From assembly GCA_963933055.1 (NCBI GenBank), contig CAWVSY010000040.1:1-35344 (forward strand): a stretch of 35,344 nt of DNA, written 5' to 3'. How positions within the stretch are numbered: the first letter of the stretch is position 1; each line of letters begins with the position of its first letter. The notes beneath the pieces were generated by a model, which ran no database searches, was not told the DNA's origin, and worked only from the letters and a program-made list of their open reading frames with translations. Positions 25,872-33,548 of the stretch are shown one piece after another. Origin of the DNA: Oleispira sp963933055. GTDB taxonomy: Bacteria; Pseudomonadota; Gammaproteobacteria; Pseudomonadales; Oceanobacteraceae. The position numbers were made by a program, and so were the translations under genes.

Positions 25872-25886
25872 GCACTTGCCGTGCCA
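25872..25886 (-). promoter_or_regulatory. Sigma-54 promoter 1
   Basis: On the minus strand TGGCACGGCAAGTGC followed by TTT: GG at 25885-25884, ten bases, GC at 25873-25872. This matches the TGGCAC-N5-nTGC(A/T) consensus well. Expected start near 25860. It shares TTGGCACG with promoter 2. Confidence 0.78.
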
Positions 25887-25937
25887 ACTTTTAAATTATC
25901 AATAAAATCAATGGCTTGCGTGTTGTTGCTGGAAGGC

Positions 25938-25967
25938 GGTAACAAATTGGCACTTTTATTTGTTACC
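25938..25967. promoter_or_regulatory. Perfect GGTAACAAAT inverted repeat, candidate CbrB enhancer for promoter 1
   Basis: GGTAACAAAT (25938-25947) and ATTTGTTACC (25958-25967) flank a 10-base spacer, centred about 90 bases upstream of the predicted start. The half-site recurs upstream of promoter 2 and I see it nowhere else in this intergenic region. Confidence 0.65.
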
Positions 25968-26043
25968 GATTAAGCTGAATTTTACTGAGTAATGATACTT
26001 GAGTGGCGAGTTAAGACCGATTTAAAAGTCTGATTTGGTGCTT

Positions 26044-27435
26044 TTAACCCGATTTTGTCGCTTTTTTGCGTGGAATCCCTAAGCGTTGGCGACGCTCCCA
26101 TAAGCATTTACGAGAAACCCCCAGTTTGCGTGCTAGGTCGGTTTCATTCATACCATCTTCGTTTTCTAAAACAAAGTGCATAAAATAGTCATCTAATGAT
26201 AAGTCGCCTTGATTAGCTTCGACCTGACTTTCAGACTTAGGTTCCAATAAATTTTCTTTTAGTTTCTGCGGTACTGCTTCATCCGGTGAAACATCAATCG
26301 CCATGTCTTCTGGAGTGATTTTATCTCCATCGGCTAAAATAACGGCTCTTTCAATCGCATTCTCAAGTTCGCGGACGTTACCAGGCCATTGGTATTGTAG
26401 AATTGCGCGGCGAGCATGGTCGGTTAATATCATTGTGCTGCGATTCATTTTTTTGCAGCTGCGTACGAGCATGAATTCGGCGAGTTCAATAACATCCTGG
26501 CCACGCTCTCTTAGTGCCGGTAAGTGCAGCTCTAATACGTTGAGGCGGTAGTATAGATCTTCACGAAATTCAGCTTTTGAGGCTAATTCTTTTAGATTTC
26601 TATGGGTTGCTGCAATTAAACGAACATCGACTTTTCTGCTTTGTACTGAGCCCACACGGCGAATTTCACCTTCTTGTAAAACACGCAATAGTCGCGCTTG
26701 TGCTTCTAGGGGTAATTCACCAATTTCATCTAGAAATAATGTCCCCCCATCAGCGGCTTCGACTAAGCCTAGGCGCAACGTTGCGGCACCGGTAAAAGCG
26801 CCTTTTTCGTGACCAAATAATTCTGATTCGATTAAGGTTTCAGGAATAGCAGCGCAGTTCACTGAAATCATGGGGGCATCTTTACGACGACTTTGAGTAT
26901 GCAGAGCGCGGGCAACGAGTTCTTTACCCGTGCCGGATTCTCCTTGAATCAATACGGTGGCATCTGTAGGCGCCACTTTACTGATCTTGGTGAATAATTT
27001 CATCATCGGCTCGCAACTGCCGATGATGCCGGTCACAGGGTATTCTTTCTCTATTTCACTTTGCAGTATTTCATTACTGCGGCTGAGATTTCTTTGTTTG
27101 AGAATACGCTCTACCGTGATCGACATTTCTTCATGGTCAAATGGCTTAGCGATATAGTCAACGGCCCCGAGTTTCATGGCGTCAACGGCAGATTTAAGGC
27201 TCGCGTAGCTGGTCATGATGAGCACTGGCACATCACCGGCCAGCTCAATCAGTTCTGTACCATTACCACCTGGTAGGCGTAGATCACTGATCACCATGTC
27301 GTAATCGCTGAAGGTGAGTTCTTTTGCAATGTGCAGCGACTCAGCTTCAAAGATTTCATGACCTTGGCGCTCCAATAAACGCTTAACCGCCTGGCGGATG
27401 ATTTTTTCGTCTTCCACGACTAGAATTCGGCTCAT
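26044..27435 (-). CDS. cbrB: Sigma-54-dependent response regulator CbrB
   Basis: 463 residues, NtrC family. The receiver domain (about 1-118) has phospho-acceptor D51 in MVISDLRLPGG. The AAA+ domain has Walker A GESGTGKE at 165-172 and the sigma-54 contact loop GAFTGA at 212-217. A Fis-type helix-turn-helix sits at the C-terminus (ETDLARKLGVSRKCLWERRQRLG). In Pseudomonas CbrB activates crcZ and genes for using amino acids and other carbon sources. It overlaps the cbrA stop by four bases (ATGA). Identity rests on motif content plus the cbrA-cbrB-pcnB order. Confidence 0.95.
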   Translation of the reverse strand: MSRILVVEDEKIIRQAVKRLLERQGHEIFEAESLHIAKELTFSDYDMVISDLRLPGGNGTELIELAGDVPVLIMTSYASLKSAVDAMKLGAVDYIAKPFDHEEMSITVERILKQRNLSRSNEILQSEIEKEYPVTGIIGSCEPMMKLFTKISKVAPTDATVLIQGESGTGKELVARALHTQSRRKDAPMISVNCAAIPETLIESELFGHEKGAFTGAATLRLGLVEAADGGTLFLDEIGELPLEAQARLLRVLQEGEIRRVGSVQSRKVDVRLIAATHRNLKELASKAEFREDLYYRLNVLELHLPALRERGQDVIELAEFMLVRSCKKMNRSTMILTDHARRAILQYQWPGNVRELENAIERAVILADGDKITPEDMAIDVSPDEAVPQKLKENLLEPKSESQVEANQGDLSLDDYFMHFVLENEDGMNETDLARKLGVSRKCLWERRQRLGIPRKKATKSG

Positions 27436-30404
27436 GCGGTTTTTTCCTCAAGTAATTCATCTTGCACTTTAGGTAGGCGCAGCGTAACGCACGTACCGGC
27501 ATAATCTCGTGGCTGAGTTATGCTTTGTAGAGATTCTAATATGTATTCAGGTACTGGGCTTTCAATACTGATTTGGCCGTAGTGTTCTTCAATTATGCTA
27601 TAGACTAATGCCAAACCAAGCCCGGTACCTTTGCCAACTTCTTTGGTGGTAAAAAAGGGGTCAAAAATGTGGTCCAATTTATCTTCTTCAATCCCACTGC
27701 CTTGATCGATAACATGAATAACCGCCTGATACTGATCTATACGACCCGTAATGTAAATGTTGCTAAAATCAGGGCTGGCATCACGGGCATTGCCTAATAG
27801 ATTTATAAAGACTTGCACTAAGCGCTGAGAGTCACCAACAACTTGCCATTGAGGGTCGCATTGATTGATGTATTCGATGTCTCGCCCTTGATCACTTAAT
27901 AGTAATAATTGAATCGCTTCGTCAATGCAGATGCTTATATTGACGGGTAAATGTTCGGTCGTTTGATGCCCTGAATGGGAGAAATTCATCAGTGATTGAA
28001 CAATGCGTGTCACTCGTTTGGTCTGTTCTTGAATTTGCGCTGCCATTTCTAGCACTTCTTCGTTATCTGTTTCATAGCGCATGCTCTGTGCTAAGCAATC
28101 GATTCCTGTAATTGGATTGCCAATTTCATGAGCGACGCCTGCGGCTAAGCGCCCGATTGAGGCTAAGCGCTCACTGTGCATCAATTCTTCCTCAAGTCTT
28201 TGTGTCTCGGTTTGATCTTCTACCAAGATAACAATGCCACCCGGTTGCCCACCGGAGGCTTTAATAATCGACTTATGCAAGTTATACCAATGTGGACGAC
28301 CTTGTTGTTCAATGCGTTTTTTGTGCTGATGAATCGCGCTATCGACTAAGAATTCATTAAGCATGCTACCCCAAGGTTCTGCGGCAGAGGTTAAGCGTGA
28401 ACCTGTAACATCCCCAGGCGTGATGCTAGTAAGTTCTTCCATGGCGGTATTCCACATCAAAACTTCGCCATCATCCGATAGAGAACAAACGCCTATCGGC
28501 AAACGCTCTAGGGTTTGGCGGTGATATCGGCGTAAGTTATCCAGTTCACCCGCGAGCCCACTTAAGCGATCGTGGAAGCCTTCAATCCGCTGTTCTATTT
28601 GGTAAATATCTTCACTAAGCTCTGCATTTTCTTGAAAAGGCAGATTGCGATTAATAATTTCATGGGCCACTGTCGGTCCCATTAATCCTGACAGGTTGGC
28701 TTCTAAACGTATTCGTAAACGACGCAGAGCATAAGGTCGATCTTCGTACGAAGGTAGGCTTAAATCGGCCAATGCTTGATGAACTTCACGTTCAGCAACG
28801 TAACGCCCTAATGGTTTGCTTAATGAAACAATAATCTCGTTAGAGTTGCCTGCAATTAACGGTTTGCGGCTTGGGCGCGATACGGTATCAACAGAACAGG
28901 CTTCTGCCGCGGCTTTTTCGGAGGCTTTTTGCTTAGTGGTCAGACTAACAACAATGAACAGTACGAGGTTAATACCGAAACTTCCCATTGCTGCAATGTG
29001 CCAGTTTTTCATATTAGTATCAGGCAACGGGATAGAAAATTCTAAGCCTAAGGTTAACTGGGATAAAGGCAGTAATAAGGTATACAGCCATACCAGAATG
29101 CCCACACTTAAGCCGGTAATGAGACCCCAGCGGTTCGCGGTAGGCCAATACAGCACCCCTAATACCCCAGGTAAAAATTGTACGGCGGCAACAAAGGCGA
29201 GAATGCCAAGAAGGGTGATTTCTAAATCTGCGCCAATTAAGCGATAAAAGCCGTAAGCAGCTAATAGAATGCCACCAATTAATAAGCGACGAGTCCACAA
29301 TAGCCACTGATAAAAATCTTGTTTAGGTCCCGGTTTGTAGCTAGGTAATATGATGTGGTTAAGAAACATTGCTGCGGTCGCTAACGTTGTAACAATAATG
29401 ACTCCTGATGCGGCAGCCAAACCACCTGCGAACGCCATAATAACGAGAAGGTCAGATTCTAGTGCCATACCGATGCCTAAGGCATAAAATTCAACGGGCA
29501 CATCCAGTTGTAAATAGACACCCGCCCATAAGATGGGGGGGACAGATAAACTCATAAATAATAAAAATAAAGGCAATCCCCAGCTGGCTTGGCGCAGTGC
29601 TTTAGGGTTAATGTTTTCTGTAAAAGTAACGTGAAACATGTGAGGCGCAACAACGGCTGCGGCAAAGAAAACCAGCAATAATGTGCGCCAAGGGCCATCT
29701 TGCAAATTGGTATGGCGACTAATCAGTTGCTCTTGATTATCCGCTAGCCAATTTTGCATATCTCCTGAACCATCAAAGACGAAGAATAACGCGACGATGC
29801 CTAATAGGGTAATGGCGACCAGCTTGACCAAAGACTCAAACGCCAACGCAAATACTAACCCTTCATGCTTTTCACGAGGGGAAACATGGCGCGCGCCAAA
29901 TAAAATGGCAAAAATCACCATGGTTATGCAGAAACCAAAGGCTAATGTACTGGACGGTAGATCAGCATTTAATAAATGCATACTCTCTGAAACCGCAGTA
30001 ATTTGCAGGGTTAATAAAGGCAAAGCAACGGCTAACGTAAACAGCGTTACCATCACTCCGGCTAAGCGACTGCGGTAACGAAAAGCAAAGAGATCTGCCA
30101 AAGAGCTGAGTTGGTAGGTGCTGGTAATGTGTAGGATGGGTTTGAGTAATATGGGGGAAATAATAAATGCCCCACTTATTCCCATGTAATAGGCTAAGAA
30201 GCCGTAGCCATATTGATCGGCCATAGCGACAGAGCCATAGAAGGCCCAAGCGCTGGCATAAACACCTAATGAAAGCACATAAACAGCAGGGTGATGCACC
30301 CAGCGCTTAGGAATCCAGCCTCGGTCAACCACGTATGCTGCGGCAAATAAAAAGAATAAATAGCCAAAAATAATCAAGCTTAATTGAACAAGACTAAAAC
30401 TCAT
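27432..30404 (-). CDS. cbrA: Transporter-sensor histidine kinase CbrA
   Basis: 990 residues. The N-terminal half is a 13-segment sodium/solute symporter (SLC5) domain. A linker region follows, then a PAS domain (about 620-720, LERLPIGVCSLSDDGEVLMWN), a HisKA domain with phospho-acceptor H759 in AGVAHEIGNP, and an HATPase domain (DQGSGIEEDKLDHIFDPFF and GKGTGLGLAL). CbrA senses carbon/nitrogen status and may transport histidine in Pseudomonas. I use the ATG at 30404 (MSFSLVQL) with GAGG five bases upstream; an upstream in-frame ATG at 30443 would add 13 atypical residues. It overlaps cbrX by 11 bases and cbrB by four. Confidence 0.95.
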   Translation of the reverse strand: MSFSLVQLSLIIFGYLFFLFAAAYVVDRGWIPKRWVHHPAVYVLSLGVYASAWAFYGSVAMADQYGYGFLAYYMGISGAFIISPILLKPILHITSTYQLSSLADLFAFRYRSRLAGVMVTLFTLAVALPLLTLQITAVSESMHLLNADLPSSTLAFGFCITMVIFAILFGARHVSPREKHEGLVFALAFESLVKLVAITLLGIVALFFVFDGSGDMQNWLADNQEQLISRHTNLQDGPWRTLLLVFFAAAVVAPHMFHVTFTENINPKALRQASWGLPLFLLFMSLSVPPILWAGVYLQLDVPVEFYALGIGMALESDLLVIMAFAGGLAAASGVIIVTTLATAAMFLNHIILPSYKPGPKQDFYQWLLWTRRLLIGGILLAAYGFYRLIGADLEITLLGILAFVAAVQFLPGVLGVLYWPTANRWGLITGLSVGILVWLYTLLLPLSQLTLGLEFSIPLPDTNMKNWHIAAMGSFGINLVLFIVVSLTTKQKASEKAAAEACSVDTVSRPSRKPLIAGNSNEIIVSLSKPLGRYVAEREVHQALADLSLPSYEDRPYALRRLRIRLEANLSGLMGPTVAHEIINRNLPFQENAELSEDIYQIEQRIEGFHDRLSGLAGELDNLRRYHRQTLERLPIGVCSLSDDGEVLMWNTAMEELTSITPGDVTGSRLTSAAEPWGSMLNEFLVDSAIHQHKKRIEQQGRPHWYNLHKSIIKASGGQPGGIVILVEDQTETQRLEEELMHSERLASIGRLAAGVAHEIGNPITGIDCLAQSMRYETDNEEVLEMAAQIQEQTKRVTRIVQSLMNFSHSGHQTTEHLPVNISICIDEAIQLLLLSDQGRDIEYINQCDPQWQVVGDSQRLVQVFINLLGNARDASPDFSNIYITGRIDQYQAVIHVIDQGSGIEEDKLDHIFDPFFTTKEVGKGTGLGLALVYSIIEEHYGQISIESPVPEYILESLQSITQPRDYAGTCVTLRLPKVQDELLEEKTA

Positions 30405-30570
30405 CGTGGCCTCGTTTACTTCCGACCCAAGCATAAACGGCAATCAGTAAAAGCCAGAAGGCAAAAGGGGTATACCATGCACCATCAGGTGCTAGCCACC
30501 AGTCGATAATGATGGGGGAGAAAACATATAGGCCGATCATAAATAGCAGCGCGACACGGTAATCATACAT
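30394..30570 (-). CDS. cbrX: CbrX-like small membrane protein upstream of cbrA
   Basis: 58 residues with two hydrophobic segments (about 6-22 and 34-50), separated by DWWLAPDGAWYTP, and a charged tail SKRGHDEF. The ATG at 30570 has AAGAG upstream. The last 11 bases overlap cbrA, whose start codon lies inside the final codons, so translation of cbrA is probably coupled. A small gene at this position is, as I recall, described in Pseudomonas as cbrX. Its two-helix form resembles small partner subunits of SLC5-type carriers, so it may bind the transporter half of CbrA; that is inference. Confidence 0.8.
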   Translation of the reverse strand: MYDYRVALLFMIGLYVFSPIIIDWWLAPDGAWYTPFAFWLLLIAVYAWVGSKRGHDEF

Positions 30571-30579
30571 AACAGGCTC

Positions 30580-30587
30580 TTATTATT
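30580..30587 (-). promoter_or_regulatory. Candidate Hfq/Crc motif at the cbrX ribosome-binding site
   Basis: AATAATAA on the minus strand runs straight into the Shine-Dalgarno AAGAG, ten bases from the cbrX ATG. It is the same motif type as in the predicted small RNAs. If bound by Hfq/Crc, it would block cbrX and, by coupling, cbrA. Confidence 0.5.
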
Positions 30588-30641
30588 AGCTATGCGTTTA
30601 TAGTGTTACTGAGAGTAACATATAGCAGGCTTTTAAGGGGA

Positions 30642-31589
30642 TTAGATCGCGGCTTGGCTTTGGATATTTGATAGCACTTTGATATCCCAATGGGCGCTGG
30701 CCCATGCCAACATTTCTTTGACGCTTGCTGTGCGTAACTTTTCTGGCGGTTTTTGTCTAAGCCAAGACAAAGCGCGCCATAATGTATCTTGTGGATTATC
30801 AAGATCCAAAGCGGGTGCTAGATTTTGCTTACTCAGTTTTTGCCCGTTATCAGCACAGGCCACAGGAATATGAGCATAAGCAGGAATCGGATAGCCGAGT
30901 GCTGCTTGCAGCATGTTCTGGCGCAGAGTCGAATCGATTAAATCAATGCCCCTAACGACATGGGTTATTCCCTGGTGGTAGTCGTCAACCACCATCGCTA
31001 ATTGATACGCCCACAATTGGTCTTTACGCTTAACAACAAAGTCTCCGATATTTTGCTGTAATGACTGCTGAAACTTGCCTTGCAAGGTATCTTGAAACGA
31101 TACCTCATCATTTTTGCCAACAACAGAACCGCTAGGCGACTGGCAGTGAAAGCGCCAAGCAAAAGGCAATGCTGTTGAATGCAGTTCAGAATAACAGTTG
31201 CCAAAATGAATACCGTTAACGGTGTTTAATTGCTTACGAGAACAGGTACACGGAAATACAAGATCATTGTTAATGAGCTTATCGAGTGCTTGCTGATAAA
31301 GCTCGCTGCGTTGGCTTTGATAGACGATTGGGGCATCGGAAAAAAGTTGATAAGTATCTAGAGCTTCAAGAATTCGTTCTTGAGCATTGGCCATTTCCCG
31401 TGGAGGATCTAAATCTTCCATACGAATGAGCCATTTCCCATTATTACTGCGTGCATCAAGATAGCTTGCGAGAGCGGCTAATAACGAGCCAAAGTGCAAA
31501 GGACCGGTCGGGGAAGGGGCAAAACGGCCAATATAAGAAATATTGGCCGCAGTATCGAGCGAGTTGCTAAGCACCTGAGAGTCAGACAT
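30642..31589 (-). CDS. gluQ: Glutamyl-Q tRNA(Asp) synthetase
   Basis: 315 residues. Truncated glutamyl-tRNA synthetase paralogue that attaches glutamate to queuosine in the anticodon of tRNA(Asp). The class I motif is HFGS at 32-35 in APSPTGPLHFGSLLAAL and the KMSKS counterpart is KLSKQN. A cysteine cluster CTCSRKQL marks the zinc site. The anticodon-binding domain of GltX is absent, as expected. It lies 52 bases after dksA, a pairing conserved across gammaproteobacteria. Confidence 0.96.
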   Translation of the reverse strand: MSDSQVLSNSLDTAANISYIGRFAPSPTGPLHFGSLLAALASYLDARSNNGKWLIRMEDLDPPREMANAQERILEALDTYQLFSDAPIVYQSQRSELYQQALDKLINNDLVFPCTCSRKQLNTVNGIHFGNCYSELHSTALPFAWRFHCQSPSGSVVGKNDEVSFQDTLQGKFQQSLQQNIGDFVVKRKDQLWAYQLAMVVDDYHQGITHVVRGIDLIDSTLRQNMLQAALGYPIPAYAHIPVACADNGQKLSKQNLAPALDLDNPQDTLWRALSWLRQKPPEKLRTASVKEMLAWASAHWDIKVLSNIQSQAAI

Positions 31590-31641
31590 TGATTATTAAA
31601 AGCATCTAGCTATTTAATATTAAGCAACGAAACATCAAATA

Positions 31642-32076
31642 CTAAACGCCAAGCTGACGTTCTTTGATCTCTGCTAACGTTTTACAGTCTATGCAAAGAT
31701 TGGCTGTTGGGCGTGCTTCTAAGCGACGAATGCCAATTTCAACACCGCACTCTTCGCAAAAGCCATAATCATCTTTTTCGATCAACTCTAACGTTTTATT
31801 GATTTTTTTAATCAATTTACGTTCACGGTCACGAGCGCGCAATTCCAGGCTGAATTCTTCTTCCTGACTTGCACGATCACTAGGATCCGCAGCGTTGTTC
31901 GCTTCAGATTGCATATGTTCTTTTGTACGATCAACTTCTTCCATCAATTCTTGCTTCCAATTAGCAAGGATCATGCTGAAGTGTTTACGTTGTTCGACAT
32001 TCATATACTCTTCACCGGCCTTTTCTGAATAAGGGGTGAAGGTTGTAATTGCAAAAGCTTTATTATCTTCTGGCAT
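31642..32076 (-). CDS. dksA: RNA polymerase-binding transcription factor DksA
   Basis: 144 residues. Inserts its coiled coil into the RNA polymerase secondary channel and works with ppGpp to adjust rRNA and amino-acid promoters. The coil tip carries the key acidic residues D64 and D67 in DPSDRAS. The four-cysteine zinc finger is C107, C110, C128 and C131. GVEIGIRRLEARPT is nearly invariant in true DksA. Exact TATAAT at 32238-32233 upstream, without a clear -35. Confidence 0.97.
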   Translation of the reverse strand: MPEDNKAFAITTFTPYSEKAGEEYMNVEQRKHFSMILANWKQELMEEVDRTKEHMQSEANNAADPSDRASQEEEFSLELRARDRERKLIKKINKTLELIEKDDYGFCEECGVEIGIRRLEARPTANLCIDCKTLAEIKERQLGV

Positions 32077-32403
32077 AATTGCAGCAGCCTCGTATCGCTA
32101 CAGGGTTCGAATTTATGTCGAACTGAGCATTTATTCCGCACGTTCTTACTAACGCCGAACGCTTTATTTTTTAACGCAGGCAAGCTATCAGATAAATGGC
32201 TTGCTGACCATCAACTTAAGCACTTTTCTTCAATTATATTAACACTTTAGTGGTGAGGCTGGTTAAATCTGGCACAATATGATGATTATTGATGAATTTT
32301 AAGACATTTAAGTAAACCTTTGAGCGAAAATAAACCTCCTCAAGACTCGTAGTGCAGGTATCAAGGGTTGATAAACTAAAGAGCATTTAGAGATAGAGCC
32401 GCG
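32077..32403. other. Intergenic region between dksA and sfsA
   Basis: About 327 bases between divergent genes. It contains a minus-strand TATAAT (32238-32233) that could serve dksA. I see no small gene, riboswitch or strong hairpin. Confidence 0.4.
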
Positions 32404-33150
32404 ATGGAATATGAACGCCCGCTATTAACGGGTAAATTAATACAGCGCTATAAACGATTCTTGTCGGATATAGAAATCATCACTCCGACAGAGCGTGCTG
32501 GAGAAATAGTGACGGCACATTGTGCGAATACGGGCTCGATGACTAATTGCAAAGATGAAGGTGCGAAGGTGTGGTTATTTGATAGCCAGAATCCAAAACG
32601 GAAACTGCCTTTAAGCTGGGAATGGGTTGAAGTTGAAGGCCAATACAAAGCCTGCATCAATACTGCTCGTGCGAATCAATTAGTAAAAGAAGCATTATTA
32701 GCCAATCGTATTAGCCACATCAAGGTACACTCTGCTGAATGTTTAAAAAGTGAACCTAAAGTCGATGAAGGGCGCTTGGACTTTTTAGTTTCCAACGAGT
32801 TGAGTGAGCAGACCTTCATTGAAGTGAAAAGTGTGACTCTCTTAGACGAGCAATTGGGCGAGAAGAATACTGGCTATTTCCCCGATGCGGTGACCAGTCG
32901 CGGTTTAAAACATATTGAAGTATTAATGCGATTAAAAGCGGAAGGGCATCGCAGTATTTTATTCTTCTGTGTACCGCATGAGGGTATTAATGAAGTGAAA
33001 GTTGCAGAACACATCGACCCTGCGTATGCGCAAAAACTGCGTGAAGCAATGCAAGCGGGTATTGAGGTATTGGCTTATCGTATTGAGTTTCAAGACTCTC
33101 AGCTTAGTCAGGGCATGCAATTAAAAACGCCTATTGCCGTTAATATATAA
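32404..33150 (+). CDS. sfsA: SfsA family DNA/RNA nuclease
   Basis: 248 residues with the SfsA signatures: RYKRFLSDIEI near the N-terminus, CANTGSM in the OB-like part, and the nuclease core RLDFLV with FIEVKSVTL (PD-(D/E)xK type), then FPDAVTSRGLKHIEVL. E. coli SfsA was named for sugar-fermentation stimulation; nuclease activity has been reported for the family. In E. coli sfsA is also next to dksA, so the neighbourhood supports the call. Weak ribosome-binding site before the ATG at 32404. Confidence 0.95.
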   Translation: MEYERPLLTGKLIQRYKRFLSDIEIITPTERAGEIVTAHCANTGSMTNCKDEGAKVWLFDSQNPKRKLPLSWEWVEVEGQYKACINTARANQLVKEALLANRISHIKVHSAECLKSEPKVDEGRLDFLVSNELSEQTFIEVKSVTLLDEQLGEKNTGYFPDAVTSRGLKHIEVLMRLKAEGHRSILFFCVPHEGINEVKVAEHIDPAYAQKLREAMQAGIEVLAYRIEFQDSQLSQGMQLKTPIAVNI

Positions 33151-33175
33151 CCGCTAAAAGGTATTGATAAGGTGG

Positions 33176-33499
33176 TTATTGTTCTAGCAATACATCAATT
33201 AAACCATCACGAAGGCTGAAATCGATTTTCGTGAGTGATTGGCCTTGGCAGGGGCCCAATAAACATTCGCCACTTTCAATGTTAAAAAGAGCACCGTGGC
33301 TGCTGCACTGAATCATATTAGCATCGCTATCTAAGAATTCATCAGGCTGCCATTCCAGTTGAATGCCTAAATGTGGGCAAGTATTTTCGTAAACATAAAT
33401 TTCACCATATTTCTTTACGACAAAGAGAAATGTATCAGCAATTTGAAATCCTTTGCTTTTTCCTTCAGCAATTTCGTCGTGATGGCATAGAATGGACAT
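33176..33499 (-). CDS. Rieske [2Fe-2S] ferredoxin-like protein
   Basis: 107 residues. The Rieske cluster ligands are C41 and H43 (CPHLG) and C65 and H68 (CSSHGALF), spaced as in soluble Rieske ferredoxins of the NirD/BphF type. A small cytosolic electron carrier with an unknown partner; no oxygenase or reductase gene is adjacent. It ends 26 bases from the convergent sfsA and starts 49 bases from the divergent permease gene. Confidence 0.9.
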   Translation of the reverse strand: MSILCHHDEIAEGKSKGFQIADTFLFVVKKYGEIYVYENTCPHLGIQLEWQPDEFLDSDANMIQCSSHGALFNIESGECLLGPCQGQSLTKIDFSLRDGLIDVLLEQ

Positions 33500-33548
33500 A
33501 TTAGACCCAACAGGTAATTAGAGGCATTAGTTTAGCCTTGTTTTGATC

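Larger units (their letters stand above)
24800..26043. other. 1.24-kb gene-free regulatory region between cbrB and pcnB
   Basis: No credible protein gene on either strand; open frames here translate the AAT/ATT repeats into Ile/Lys/Asn runs. It contains two minus-strand sigma-54 promoters, inverted GGTAAC repeats upstream of each, and many AANAANAA clusters. A further inverted repeat lies between the two RNA regions (GATAATCTTT 25554-25563 with AAAGATTATC 25580-25589), with one more AATAATAA motif beside it. In Pseudomonas the crcZ RNA gene occupies this exact position. Confidence 0.85.

Noticed and set aside
28816..29247. 143-codon plus-strand open frame opposite cbrA
   Set aside because: It lies antisense within the conserved cbrA coding sequence and its product resembles nothing; it is a by-product of codon use in cbrA.
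30405..30443. Upstream ATG at 30443 as the cbrA start
   Set aside because: It has no ribosome-binding site and adds 13 residues that overlap cbrX. The ATG at 30404 has GAGG five bases before it.
33500..33548. Cobalamin riboswitch or Fur box before the FecCD permease
   Set aside because: The gap is far too short for a cobalamin riboswitch and no GATAATGATAATCATTATC-like site is present.
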